From Pseudoscleropodium purum (taxonomy: Eukaryota; Streptophyta; Bryopsida; Hypnales; Brachytheciaceae): a DNA stretch of 64,000 nucleotides. A program made the position numbers and the translations under genes. This document shows positions 44,667 to 56,001 of this stretch, in pieces (the first letter of the stretch is position 1; every line of letters begins with the position of its first letter). The stretch is taken from positions 20,088,001 to 20,152,000 of the forward strand of contig OZ017803.1 in assembly GCA_963969395.1 (NCBI GenBank), written 5' to 3'. The notes beneath the pieces are model-generated. The model was not told the origin of the DNA, did not search any database, and worked only from the letters and a program-made list of their open reading frames with translations.

Positions 44667-47104
44667 ATGAGATTAGAGTTTCATTGGAATTTGTTGTATG
44701 TAGAAGATTTGCCAAAGACAATGACGTTTGTTGATTTGAATGTTGCAAGTACCAGTGGAGTGGGTAGTAGTGGAGGACCATCGACTTGTGCATGGTTATC
44801 CTTGCCTTTAGAAGAGCAACTTAAAAATTTCAAACGCACAATTCGCAAACAACATTTATCTAAACCTTTTGATGCTACATTTTACAAATCTATTGTAAGA
44901 GTTGTGAAGGAATTAAAAATTGATCCATGTGTAGATATTGAAAGTCCTCTTGTTCGGCATTCTTTGGAGTTATTACATGGAACAACTTCTCTCCATTGGA
45001 CTATATTGATGGATGATAGAACGATGGTATGCTACATTTTGACTTCGGCAAGGGTGGACATCAATGCTTCAATAAGAATTTTGGGGGAACAGCCTTGCAT
45101 TATGCCATAATTGGTAGGAACTATGATATTGTGGAAGATCTTGAGCACAAAGCTAATGTTTGCATCTTAAATATATCAAGTGAAAGTGCCCTATACTATA
45201 TGGTACTTCAAAAGTATTCTATGTTTGGCATCCTCAAAACAATTCTAGCCAACAATGCCAATGTGTGATGAAGCGAAGAACACACCTTTGCATTATGCAA
45301 CAAAGGAGGGAGCTATAGATATTGTGACATATCTTCTAGATGAAAAGGCGGATGTGAACATGCACATTCAATTTGGATATATTCCACTTTATTATGCAAC
45401 CGAGAATGGATCTCTAGATGTTGTGACATGTCTGTGGCAACAAAATGCTAAAGTTAATGCATTAAATGATGATGGGTGGAGTCCACTACACTTTGCAATA
45501 AAGCAAGGAGCTATGTTCATTGTGTCACTTCTTGTGGAAAAGAATGTGGATGTAGACGTTGTGACCAAAAAAAGACTTTGTCCACTACATATTGCAATAC
45601 AAGAGGGATACGTTGACATTGTGAAATGTCTTGTGGAGCATAATGCAAATGTAGATGCTTTGACCAAAGATGGTCTTTGTCCACTATATTTTGCATCAGC
45701 CAAGGGATATCTTGGCATTGTTGCAAGTCTTGTGGAGCATAATGCTAATGTTAATGCTTTGGACAAAGATGGATGGAGTCCACTTCTCTTTTCAACAAAT
45801 AATGGAAGGGTTGACACATCCAAAAAATTGATAGCACTTGGTGTTGATGTTCATGTGAAGGATAAATGGAGCAATAATGCTCTTCATATAGTTGCTTGGG
45901 TTTATAATAGTAATCATAATATGATGGACATTGTAAAACTTCTTGAAGAGTATAATGTCGATGCAAATGCCAAGAATGCAGAAGGATACTCTCCATTTTT
46001 TGGAGCTGTGGTTGGAGGTCATATAAAGATGGTGAAAGAATTGTTACAAAGTAAAGAGAAGATAAAATTCATGGAAGAATGCAATGGTCAAACCACAATC
46101 CAAATTGCATTTGACAATAGCCATGAGCATATCAAAAGAGCCCTTTTGGAGTGTTAGGGTTGACGAATCTCTACGTCCGCCCCAAAATAGCGTCCGTAAC
46201 TTGGATGTCCGGACGCACGGACGCCAGCGGACGTAGCGTCCCTCCCGCCGTCGGAAGGCGGACAGGGGCAGACGGAGGCGGATAAGGCGGATGGGCGGGG
46301 GCGGACGGGGGCAGACAGGGCGGGGCTGACAGGATGGGGCAGGGTGGACAGGGCGGATAGGGCGGGGCGGATAGGCGGACGGACGGGCAGATGGGGTGGA
46401 CGGCGTCCGCGAATGTCAACGGATGTTGCGGACACAGCGTTCGCGTCCAGACGTCCCGAACGTCCGACCATCCTGTCAACCCTGTGGAGTGTGATGATGT
46501 GAGTTGATATATTGGTACTCTGTACAGACATCACCAAGTCTATGTCAATGCTACCAATGCTATTCTTGTTGGTACAGCCTTCATTGCTAGCATTACATTT
46601 GCCTCATGGCTTCAACCGCCATTGGGCTATACTACTTCTTATTTAGATCTTGCTCCTTCAAGCTCAAACATGAACTATGTAGATGTTCAACACAATGTAC
46701 CCCTACGAGCATTTTGGATATTCAATGCCCTCTCATTTTTCTTTGCCATTGGAACAATCATATTTGGTGCTCAAAGTGTATTGCCAAGGCGGCAAATGTT
46801 TATCAAGGACATTGTAGAAAAACTTCACAAAAACTTATTGGTTACATCCATCCTTTTGGCATGTTCAGTTTTCTTTGTCATAATAACCTTTGGAATAGTA
46901 GGGTGCATAGTCTTGACACCAACATTAAAGTTTCAATGGTACATGATAGTTCCCACTATTTTTGGAGGCTTAGTGTGTTTGGTTAGTTTAGGATTTTTAT
47001 TCAAAAGTATGGTAGAGGATAATTTAGAAAAGAATAGAGAAGTAATTGGTTTATATTATTTTGATGATTGGAATCTCATGGATTTCAAGAACATTCAAAT
47101 ATAA
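44667..47104 (+). pseudogene. Ankyrin-repeat protein with PGG membrane domain, broken by indels, a stop and a hAT insertion
   Basis: The family (ankyrin repeats followed by a PGG domain) comprises plant membrane proteins, several linked to defence or stress. The likely start is ATG 44721 (MTFVDLN); 44667 is in frame but less typical. About twelve ankyrin repeats run to 46154, with TPLHYA, SPLHFA and CPLHIA cores. The PGG domain follows from about 46530 (NAILVGTAFIASITFASWLQ, then PPLGY) with four predicted membrane segments, ending at TAA 47102-47104. Breaks: a one-base loss near 45073 (before NFGGTALHYA), a two-base loss in a TG run near 45263 (ANV then CDEAKNTPLHYA), a 330-bp transposon at 46155-46484 whose first bases TAG end the frame, and a TGA at about 46505 beyond it. 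The short-run indels could be sequencing errors; the insertion and TGA could not. An intron spanning the insertion is possible, but the visible GTGAGT..ACAG interval without it would be only 35 nt. Confidence 0.88.
46155..46484. mobile_element. hAT-type non-autonomous element (330 bp, GC-rich)
   Basis: Termini TAGGGTTGAC and GTCAACCCTG are inverted repeats of hAT type. A perfect 8-bp duplication, TGGAGTGT, flanks it (46147-46154 and 46485-46492), which is diagnostic of hAT insertion. Both ends carry clusters of GTCCG/CGGAC words, like the subterminal binding repeats of hAT elements, and the centre is a G-rich minisatellite of GGGCGGATA-like units. Open frames on the minus strand are low-complexity Pro/Ala/Arg readings of this array, not a transposase. 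Confidence 0.92.
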
Positions 47105-47398
47105 GGTGCCTTCTACATTTTTTTTTTAAATTGTTTAAATTTGCATCTTGACATGGCATTCAACTCTAGAGCTATTAGACTTATATCCTCTTTGACAATT
47201 ATAATTATTGATTGCAATTCTTTTTCTAGAGTATGGATGAAACATTATGTTCATTTTTTAAAACAACCAAAGTTACCTTTAAAGGCTCATTCATTCATTG
47301 TATGGTCATCGCATGACTTCATGTAGTGCTTTTGGATAGAAAAAAACTCTATTTTCAATTGATTTTTCTATGCAAATTTGAATGAAGTGTTTTGCAAT
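47105..47398. other. 3' flank of the ankyrin relic
   Basis: AT-rich with a poly-T run; no further gene seen. Confidence 0.5.
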
Positions 47399-47402
47399 TT
47401 AT

Positions 47403-47817
47403 CCCCTAAAGTCTCAGTGTCCCCTCAAGGGACAAAATGGATTTTGGATAGGCTTCTATGTTTCAATATTTGTCATGATTTTCTGATTTTTTTTGAGAAG
47501 ATGAAAAAATACTATAGCTTTCCAAAAATATAATTTTTATTTCAATCAAAGCTTGAGAGCAAATGTTATGGCATAAAAAGTCCTTTTTTTAGTTTATTGG
47601 GCAGAAATAAACCTTCAAAAAATTTAATTTGTTTTGAATATATTGTGGTTTTATGTACATGGAAAGCTTTGATTTATTCCCTTTAGGTTTGTTATGGACA
47701 ATCTTGAACCTACTTCTACCTAAAAATCTATCTAACGGTAATTTTTTTTTGTTCTTTACTATAGAAATGGCAGTTTTGAGTGGTTTTTGAAGAAAAGAGG
47801 TCTAAGGACTTTAGGGG
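47403..47817 (+). mobile_element. CCCCTAAAG family MITE, shortened copy at a TTAT site (415 bp)
   Basis: Left CCCCTAAAGTCTCAG and right GACTTTAGGGG. Flanks are TTAT on both sides (47399-47402 and 47818-47821). The right subterminal GAAATGGCAGTTTTGAGTGG corresponds to that of the 38383 and 50207 copies, so this is an internally deleted member of the same family. Confidence 0.75.
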
Positions 47818-47821
47818 TTAT

Positions 47822-49340
47822 ATATTCAAAACTAAGGTCATTGTAATAAAAAAAATTATAAAAAAATTAGTGTTAAGTGTTTAGTATTTGCCTAGTGTTG
47901 GAAAATTTAGTACTTGGAGAAAATGTTAGTGTTTACGTTGTTAATTTTATGCCTAATTATTCAATTAAAATCATCAATTTTGACCAATCATTAAAAAATT
48001 TAAATTCTAAAGATAGAAATTTTCTTTTGTCGTAGATTTTTTAAATTAAATCTTCAAAACTAGTTTGAAAGAATTCTATAAATAGTTGTCAAATTTTGAC
48101 ATAGTGTAGATAACTAATTAGGATTTTTTTTTTTGCTATTTTTGGTGGAAATTTAGGATGTTTTACCTCATTTGGGCAATTTTTTCATAATTTGAGTGTC
48201 CAATTGGGTCATTTTGTTAAGTTGTTGAGTCCAATTTGGAATCTTTTTAGTGGTGTAGTGGATAAATGTCTAATAGGGTGTTGAGATGGTTTTGCTAAGT
48301 CTTTGGTTGTGTGTCCTAATTGGAATGTGACAAGTGTGCTATCCAATTGGAATGCGACAAGTGTGATATGACAAATTGTCAATGGGCAATCTATTGAAAT
48401 TTGAGTTCCAATATGGTAGTTGATGGTAGTTAGGTTGTCTTCTTTTCTTTTGGTAATCGCCAAATGATTCCTATTACTATAGGTCCATGTTTGCAATTAG
48501 TTTTTCGCCCACTTGGAGAGAGAGCTTGGTACATGTTTCAACCTAGGTGGCTATGTATTTTCATTTTTTTGCATGTTTGTAAGTGAGAATATGGTGATGG
48601 AGAGTTGGAATGAATTTGTGATTTTGTGAATTAGAAGTGCTAGTTGACTAATGTGATTGGAAGGCCCCAGTTAGAATATTGTAGTGCATGTAGTGAGGAA
48701 AATCTAGTTGGATGTGTTATAGATAATGAACAATTTGTAATGGTGATTTGAGTCACCAATTCAAAAATAAATGTAAAAATATTCTTAGCCAAATTAGTGT
48801 ACTACAATGGATGTGTGAATGCATGTATATTTGAGATAGTGTGAAATGGAGAAATTATGTAACATAAATTATAATTGTGTAGAGAGACGTAATCAATTTG
48901 TTCATATAGAAGTGAGCTATGAATCCTAATTAGAAGTTTGAATGTTGTTATAGTAATGTTTATGGCCATGAAATTCTAAGTTGGATTATCAAATTTAAAT
49001 TGAGATATTTTGATTTTAAATATATTAGAACCTATTCGCACAAATTTTGTACTTGATCGTCTCCCTTGGAACAAACTTCTTATACCAATAGGATAATTTC
49101 CAAATAGGTCATTGTTCTCCTTCAATACATGGATACTTTCTACTCTTGATGCTTAGCATTGTCTCTTTCATAACATTCCTTGCCACTCTTTGATAGCCTT
49201 CTCCTTTACCCTAAAAAGTAGGATATCCCTTTTGCCAAATATTTAGCTAGAATGCTAGAGTAAGGGTTGAGATTTCAGCTACTCAATGTTCACTATACTT
49301 GCTTTTTATTAGGTGAGACCACCTAGCATTTAAAGGAATG
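47822..49340. other. AT-rich intergenic, no gene seen
   Basis: A 95-codon minus frame at 48209-48496 covers short local repeats (AAGTGTG, CCAATTGG). Not recognisable as a protein. Confidence 0.45.
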
Positions 49341-49429
49341 CAAAGGGATCCCTTAGTTAAAAACTGAGAATATTATGTTTGATGCAAACTTTAATAAAAT
49401 TATGAAATTTCTATTTCTAAAAAAATTTT

Positions 49430-49461
49430 GATATACACAAAAACTTGGGCCTTTACGGGTT
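49430..49461. repeat. Orphan right end of a TTAA-type MITE
   Basis: ACTTGGGCCTTTACGGG followed by TTAA resembles the inverted terminus of the CCCCTAAAG family (CCCCTAAAGGACCAAG reversed). No matching left end was found nearby. Confidence 0.4.
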
Positions 49462-49469
49462 AAGTTTTG

Positions 49470-50202
49470 AAGACAATGGCAATTGATAGTTCTTTGAAGT
49501 TCAAAGATGTAAAACATGTATATTGTTAGAGTTCTATAATTAGACAAAAAATACCATTACAAGTCCTTATTGGATTGTTTTCTACTAATCCTTCTTACAC
49601 AATTATTGGATCTACCGTAGTATCTCTTCAATTTTGGCACGCTCTACCAAATATTTAATAAAATTTAACTTTGACAGAAAAAAATAATGATTACTGCAAT
49701 TTTCTTCATCCTAAATATTAAATTAAAAAAAATTAAAAATTCAGAAAGCAACATTGCAAATAATTTATAATCGTATGTGAAATTGAAAAAGACAAGATCT
49801 TTATTCAAATTGGATAATAAGAGGTAAAACAACCCATGTGGGATATATAAATAGTTAGAATTAGTAGGAGCTCAACCGCTCATAGTGAAGTCAAAAATAG
49901 GAAATGTGTCCAAAGTAAAATTTCAGACTTCATTTAGGCATAGTAAAATAATATTTTTTGAAAAAAATTTAACTAAGTTAATGTGGAAAATGAAGCCATC
50001 TTTCATCTCCAAAGATACTTTTGAGATTTTGATCCTCCGATCAAAAGTTATAAACAAATTTCAAAGAGGAGTGGGAGGAAACATTTTCTTTGACATTTTC
50101 AAACATCCCATATCCTTTGAGGGTTCGTGAAAGACAATAAATTTCATTATAAAAATAACTTCTTTGTCTTCCATCTTCACATAGTCACAATGAAGAAATT
50201 CC
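49470..50202. other. AT-rich intergenic, no gene seen
   Basis: Short plus frame 49885-50130 unrecognised. Confidence 0.45.
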
Positions 50203-50206
50203 TTAA

Positions 50207-51159
50207 TCCCTAAATGCTCAACCTATGTTTTTTGGCGACATAGAAATTTTGGGCAGCTCACCACAAATGGAGTTTTTATTTTTTTTGCTGAAATTTTAAC
50301 ATTACATGTGCCCAAGGAATATCTTTAAGGCCCAACAATTTTCATAACTTTTGACTATATGGTTAAAAAGTTATTGTATGACATGTACTTTTCTATGGTC
50401 GACTGGCAACCCGGGTAGCAAAAAAACTTCTTTAAAAATCATTTTTTTACAAAATTAAAATTTGAAATTGGTTCTCTAGATTTATATATAGTTAAAAAAC
50501 TTTGAATCATTCCATTTTGATCAATGAGTCAAAAGTTATGAGGAGTTCTAGTTTATGAGAGTTTACGGGCCATTGTTGAATCTCTACTCCAAAATAAACT
50601 TTGAAGTCCCTTATTTAACTCAATTTTCAATATTTTTGAAAAAAAATAAAAAAACTCGGTGTAGATTGTTTATTACAACATTACAACCATTGGGATTGTC
50701 ATTTTTCAATTCCATGAATAAATTGTTAACAATTTAGTATTTTGAATCATTCTTTACTCCTTTCTACTTATTATTTTTTTCCTATATGTTGTATGATTCC
50801 AAATGATCTAAAAATTTTCAAGCATGTAGACAACTTTATTTGAAAAACTAATTTAAAGAGTAACAATCATTTTGGACGTTTTTTCATACAAAGAAGGCCT
50901 TTTGAAGTACAGCTGCCCGGATTTTCGCAGGGCCAAATATGGAAATTTATCACTTCAAATGCTAATATCATGCAATCTATACGGTGTGAATTTCTGAAAT
51001 TTTTTACACACATTCTCAAACAAGTTCACTACAAGATCCTACGGTTACATGTGTCCAAAAATGTTTTTTTTCTAAAACTTGGTACTTGTACTACAAATGG
51101 CAGTTTTGGAGCAATTTTGGAGCAATTTTGGTGAAAACATAGTCAAAATCATTTAGGGG
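50207..51159 (+). mobile_element. TTAA-flanked MITE, CCCCTAAAG family, copy 3 (953 bp)
   Basis: Left TCCCTAAATGCTCAAC and right AAATCATTTAGGGG, with TTAA at 50203-50206 and 51160-51163. It is collinear with the 38383 copy throughout (TTTTTTGGCGACATAG, TTTTTTGCTGAAATTTT, CATTTTGATCAATGAGTCAA, CAAGCATGTAGACAACTTT). No coding capacity. Confidence 0.87.
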
Positions 51160-51164
51160 TTAAT

Positions 51165-52600
51165 GTTTCCATTAGAAAATTTCTTGATGGTACATGATCT
51201 TTGGACTCTACATTGAATCTTCTTACTAATATTGGATATTTTTTTTTAAAACTTGGTCACTTAATTCTTGAAGATTTTGGTAGGATTCCTAAACCTTAGA
51301 AACTGACATATTTTCATTGATTTTGGTAATCAATGTTGTCAATTCTCAAGATTTTAAGCAATTGTCATTGTGATTTTTTGAAATTACAATATCTTTAAAA
51401 AATAATTAATTTTTGCCAAAATTGAAGAGGTACTATGGTAGTTTCTTTTTATTTACCCAATTTGAATTCCTTGTAAGACAATACCTTCTTTGATTCTCTA
51501 GTTATACTAAATTGTCCTATTAGTGCATGTTACAAAATGAATTTACATAAATTTATAAATTTTGACAAAGGAAGAATATATTTGCTGATGATATTGGTGA
51601 TGATTCTTCAACATAAATAGCACATTGGATTCTTCAAAATGAATAAAATATTCTTCCTTTGAAAAAGTTATAATGATAAATCAATTCATTTTGTAACATG
51701 TACTATTATAATTGAAATCAATGTGCTATACAAACGACAATTATGTAACAAGTTTAACAATTTTACTATGTTAGAGCTTTGTTGCATTTTTTTCAGCTCA
51801 ATAAATGAATATAATTTCTGCCATTTAAAGAGAAAGCATTTTATTTGTTTTATTTAACCCTTTCACCCATGATGAAGCACTTTGGCAGAGTCATCATGTG
51901 TGAAAAAATCCATAATGGGTACATGGTGCAAGACCAATTTTGACCAATTACTTGTTGATTCCAACTGTGTTGGAACAACCGTTCCCGGAGTAGTCTTTCT
52001 CGGGAAGCGTTTCGTAGTTACAATTGTTCACTGTCGGCCTTCTGCCTTCAACACTTGTTCCCTATGACTCTGTCAACATGTTTGTAAGATTGAAGCACTC
52101 AACTTCAATCAGTATGAGCACCACTCACCACTCATTGAGAAAGCAAAGCATTTCAGCTGCAAAACATGACGACACATTGTGCAGGAATGTTGGAACCTTT
52201 CATTTCACCTAATGCGCTTATATAGATGGAGTTCGAATTACAATGAGGAAGTCTTATCTACTTGTAGGCAAATGAAAATCATTTACAATTTTAGAAATTG
52301 GAGAGTTTTTGTATCTGTTGTGAATTTACAAAGTCTAAGACTTTAAGAAACTTGAAAGCGTCTGATGGTATTTGTTTGAAGTGTCTCTTAAAAGGCCAAA
52401 ATCATTCAATGATAAAGGCTTATTACTTTACATCCATGTAGCACCATGTGTCAAGTTGGAAACAATCCACAAGGAATGTATAAGGTCATAGTATAGGTAA
52501 CATTTCAACAAACCTCACCTAACTCACCTAACTCATTGGGGGACAGAAAAAATGAAGTGCTTCTATCTTAAATTGCAAGTTGTTGGGTATAAGACATTCA
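51165..52600. other. Intergenic, no supported gene
   Basis: AT-rich to about 51860, where TTAACCCTTTCACCC resembles a TTAA-type MITE start without a partner. After that, moderate GC with small unrecognised frames. Confidence 0.4.
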
Positions 52601-52636
52601 CATTATAGATACTAACTGAATTTTCGCCAACGGCAA

Positions 52637-52912
52637 TCAGATCAAGTACCAATTCCAGAGAATGGAATGCAAAGCATTCAAGTTGCAATACAGATTGATA
52701 CTACAAGCAGTTCCGCTAAGGACCTTGAAAAGAAGATATACTGACTGTACCCATTTAGAAAGAATATACAAGCTTCTCAATATCCCTCCATTCAGTTCTA
52801 AGATGTGGATGACCAGAACACAAGCTACTGGGTTATCCAGGAAGACTCCAAGCTTCCTTGACAAGCTTCGGAACACTTGCAGAAATTGTACAAACTGAAC
52901 CTCAGTTTCCAC
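52637..52912. other. Higher-GC stretch with opposing open frames
   Basis: A 91-codon minus and a 78-codon plus frame overlap. Neither resembles a known protein. It may belong to the same decayed locus as 53380-55290. Confidence 0.25.
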
Positions 52913-54252
52913 TTCATCTCAAGATCACATTCTCAGGTAGGATGTTCCTGATTCCAATGGATTATCCGAACTTTGGGCATGCAATGAACACAAATTAAAC
53001 CTGTCATCATATTCCCTTGAAATGTTCATAATAGAATACGCACTCTACCATTTCATTGAATCAGTACCACCTACTGCCAAAATACCACCGCAACTGCTCC
53101 TTACTATACTATTAGTCACGGATGCATAACAAAGGTGTTCATACAATCTGTTGAGTAAACTGCTTCCAGCACAAGAGAGAAGTGAGTCGAAGCATGTAAA
53201 GCAACCTACAAAAGTACTCCTTATATATTGACATTCAAACTCGACCCTCTCGAAACACCAGAATCTAACCGTCCTTAACTTGGACCATTACTGGGAGTTC
53301 AGCTGGTCGTGGAACGCTCGGAGCGGAAAATCGAATCAATGCCGGGATCTCTCTTAATTTCAAGCTCTTGAAAACCAGTGCAAATTAAATAGTGTATTCA
53401 GGAACTCGGTCATCATCCAATTCGAGTCAGATCATCGTGATTCTCTCTTTAGAAATTAATGCTCTGGAGGAGTTTTGCGTAATCTTGGAGAAGACGTAAT
53501 TGTTTGCGGAAGCTAGACTGCTCCGCAACAAATTGTCATCGAGCATCCCTGTTTCTGATTCAGAATGACGAGGCCTTTGGAGAGATCTTTCTGGAGGTAG
53601 GTAGGCTTCTGTTACGGTGCCATCCACGAGCAAACCAAGTGGGGTCAGACTGTCATCTGGGGGACCATTTTGGATAAAAAGGTTTACTGGCTAAGTACAA
53701 GACCAGGCCCTTCGCCAAATTGGAACCTCCACAGCATGCATAGCCTGTACAGTACAGCGTGATGAGGTAGTTCGAATTCGTTAATTGTTGCACGGAAGCC
53801 CCAAATTGTGACATTCTTGTGCTCAGTGTGCTAAAAACTAGGACCGGTATAGATTTGAGATTCTGGATGAGACCTGGAAAGCGCCCATCTCTTGAAATTT
53901 CGCCATTTTAACAAATTTCATGTTAGACCCTCCTCTTCTTTTCCAACTTCAATGTACCATGTGGCGATGAAAATAACAGGAGAGTCTGGTAATGCGGTTA
54001 TGTCTGATTCTATATCTGAAAAATGACGGTCAGCACTGGACAAATTATGTCCATCGCCCGTCTGATCCAATATTATTGCAGGTGACTGAAACTGAAGAGA
54101 TCGAATGTGGGACGTGAGCAGCTCAATCTTATCTTCTTCAGTTGGCATTTGTGTGCTTGCCACCAAATGGCTTGGCATCTCTTGCGCCAAGAAGACCTTT
54201 TCTTGACGTAGACAACGCGGCGAATATCAATTTTCGGAAGGAAGCTAGTCTG

Positions 54253-54282
54253 GTCTTCTGGCAAGTCGACTTGCCAGAAGAC
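54253..54282. repeat. 30-bp perfect palindrome
   Basis: GTCTTCTGGCAAGTC is followed immediately by its exact reverse complement, without a loop. It lies inside the exon-like fragment at 54297-53930, where it reads VFWQVDLPED on the minus strand. Confidence 0.95.
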
Positions 54283-54429
54283 GTCTAAGCCACCCAAATA
54301 TTATCTAGTTCGTCTGCTGTGGCAATGTATTAGAATTTGGAAAAGAGCCGGAGCTTCAGTGCCAGTAATTATTGCCTCACAGCTTAAGAAGCATTCGAGG
54401 ATGGACTGCATCGGAATGTAGTCAACCCT

Positions 54430-54860
54430 TGTCAAACTCACTTAGTTATAGAATTTGGAGGTGTCAACAACGTTTGTCAAGCCACGTTTCCTCTCCTAAA
54501 CCACGTTTCAGTAATAAGAAACAACGTTCATGAGCAATGTCTCTGGAAAGAACAACATTCTAGAAGTAAATGTTGCTTCAATGTTTTCAATGTTGTTCTT
54601 ACATTTGTTCTCAGGTGAAGACATTGTCCCATCATCTTAATTAATCAAGAAAGAAGAGAAGAAAAGGTATATAGATTGTATGAAATAATCCTTTCGAAAT
54701 CAACAATCGATCATTATATTGTTTAGTCTGATAGATGTATCAGTACGACAAATATGGAAACAGCCAGACGTTCCCAATGCAAGATGCAAACGTTGCAGAA
54801 GCAACGTCCCAAATATGGCTAAATCGTTAGCAACAACGAAGCAACGTTTCTTCAACTGAG
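54430..54860. other. ACGTT-rich stretch
   Basis: The words AACGTT, CACGTTT and CAACGT recur about ten times in 430 bases (for example near 54470, 54485, 54506, 54524, 54790, 54804 and 54845). No period is obvious. Meaning unknown. Confidence 0.5.
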
Positions 54861-55400
54861 TCTTAACACCTTAACACTAAAAGGAACATCCACGAAGTGG
54901 CTACGCAGCAGTTGCTAGGACACCCCCATCCCCACCCCGAAACGTAGCAGTGACTCCTCTGCGGTCGTTACAAATGAGGTCGCCAGGCTCACAATCGGCT
55001 ATTCCTCACAAGCAGGGAAAGAATCGCCGGATTTCAGGAACAAGGACTTCCAAATTAGAAGTCACAATGCTTCATTGGCATGGAGCTAATTAATAATTAT
55101 GCAGAGGAGCTTGCAATTGCTTGACCTCATCAAGCTCCACGAACCTGTGCATACAATGCCGACGGAAGTAGGAATCACACGTACTGTAGCTCGCAAAGGA
55201 ACTCGAAGAAAATAGATGTATGCTATATTTGAGTTGATAATCCTCCCGCAAAGCAGCATTAAGATAATAAAAATGCAACCAGGAATCAAGCTAGAATTTC
55301 AACATTGCGGCACATTGGAAAACGTAAAGTACTGTACATCAGCTTCAATTGGCCTCACATGAGCTCTATTGCATTGGATGGAGTTGTTGATGATTAAGAG

Positions 55401-55610
55401 TTAATTTTTTATTTCATCAGCGGCATCACCACAGTTGCGTTTTCCCTTCACTGATTGTTTTCGGTGATTTGTTTTTAATGCTAGACTATACAGGCGCTTG
55501 CAATAGTGACGCAGCTGACGCAGCTGGAAATGAGAGTCTTGCAAGTTGTTGCAGCTGGGTTCGGTTGACAATGTGGAAGAGCTGTAGCAACACAATGGGT
55601 TTGCTCCCAT
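55401..55610 (-). other. Unrecognised 69-codon frame
   Basis: Open frame starting MGANPLCCYSSSTLSTEPSC in the same higher-GC region as the exon-like fragments downstream. No family match is apparent. It might be an upstream exon of that locus. Confidence 0.2.
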
Positions 55611-55708
55611 TTGGTCTGGAATAGGGAGGTTCCGATACTCATAAGATATCTCGAAGTTGACGAGGAGAGGTAGCAGTCACAGAGGAGAATTATGTGTTTT
55701 CAATTTGC

Positions 55709-56001
55709 TAAGGTAACTACACCTAATTTCGACCCCTTTCTAAAATCGACCACTCTAAATTCTTGTTTTTAAAGATGTACTTTCATTGTTCATGAGAGTC
55801 TATGGTTGATTTTAGAAACACCTATTTTCAGCACTTTAAAAATTAGTAGTTTATTTATATAGTGTGAAATAAATGCATTTTAAGAGAATCTAAAATCCCC
55901 TTTTGACTACCACCAAGACCCCACAAAAAGCATTGCAATATTATAATAATGGGAACCATGTTGAATTGCTTATTTGAGTGATTTTAGGTGTAGTTATCTT
56001 A
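55709..56001. mobile_element. MITE, TAAGRTAACTACACC inverted-repeat family
   Basis: Left TAAGGTAACTACACCTAA and right TTAGGTGTAGTTATCTTA are inverted repeats. The interior is shared with 11890-12165. Target duplication not resolved. Confidence 0.75.

Larger units (their letters stand above)
53380..55290 (-). pseudogene. Series of exon-like minus-strand fragments, unrecognised gene or relic
   Basis: Higher-GC DNA with several protein-like stretches on the minus strand, in order: about 55278-55086 (HFYYLNAALREDYQLKYSIH); 54420-54300 (DYIPMQSILECFLSCEAI, then ITGTEAPALFQIL); 54297-53930 (LDVFWQVDLPEDQTSFLPKI, then after a frameshift near 54200 TEEDKIELLTSHIRSLQF and SPAIILDQTGDGHNLSSA); and 53690-53427 (DDSLTPLGLLVDGTVTEAYL, ending at a stop), the last preceded by a plausible acceptor TGTACTTAG. 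I recognise no family. Stops and at least one frameshift between fragments suggest a decayed gene, but missed introns could explain part of it. Confidence 0.4.

Noticed and set aside
45392..46022. Minus-strand frames opposite the ankyrin repeats
   Set aside because: Repetitive shadows of the plus-strand ankyrin coding sequence.
46154..46537. Pro/Ala/Arg-rich minus-strand frames of 102 and 127 codons
   Set aside because: They are read-through of the GC-rich minisatellite in the hAT element, with no transposase features.
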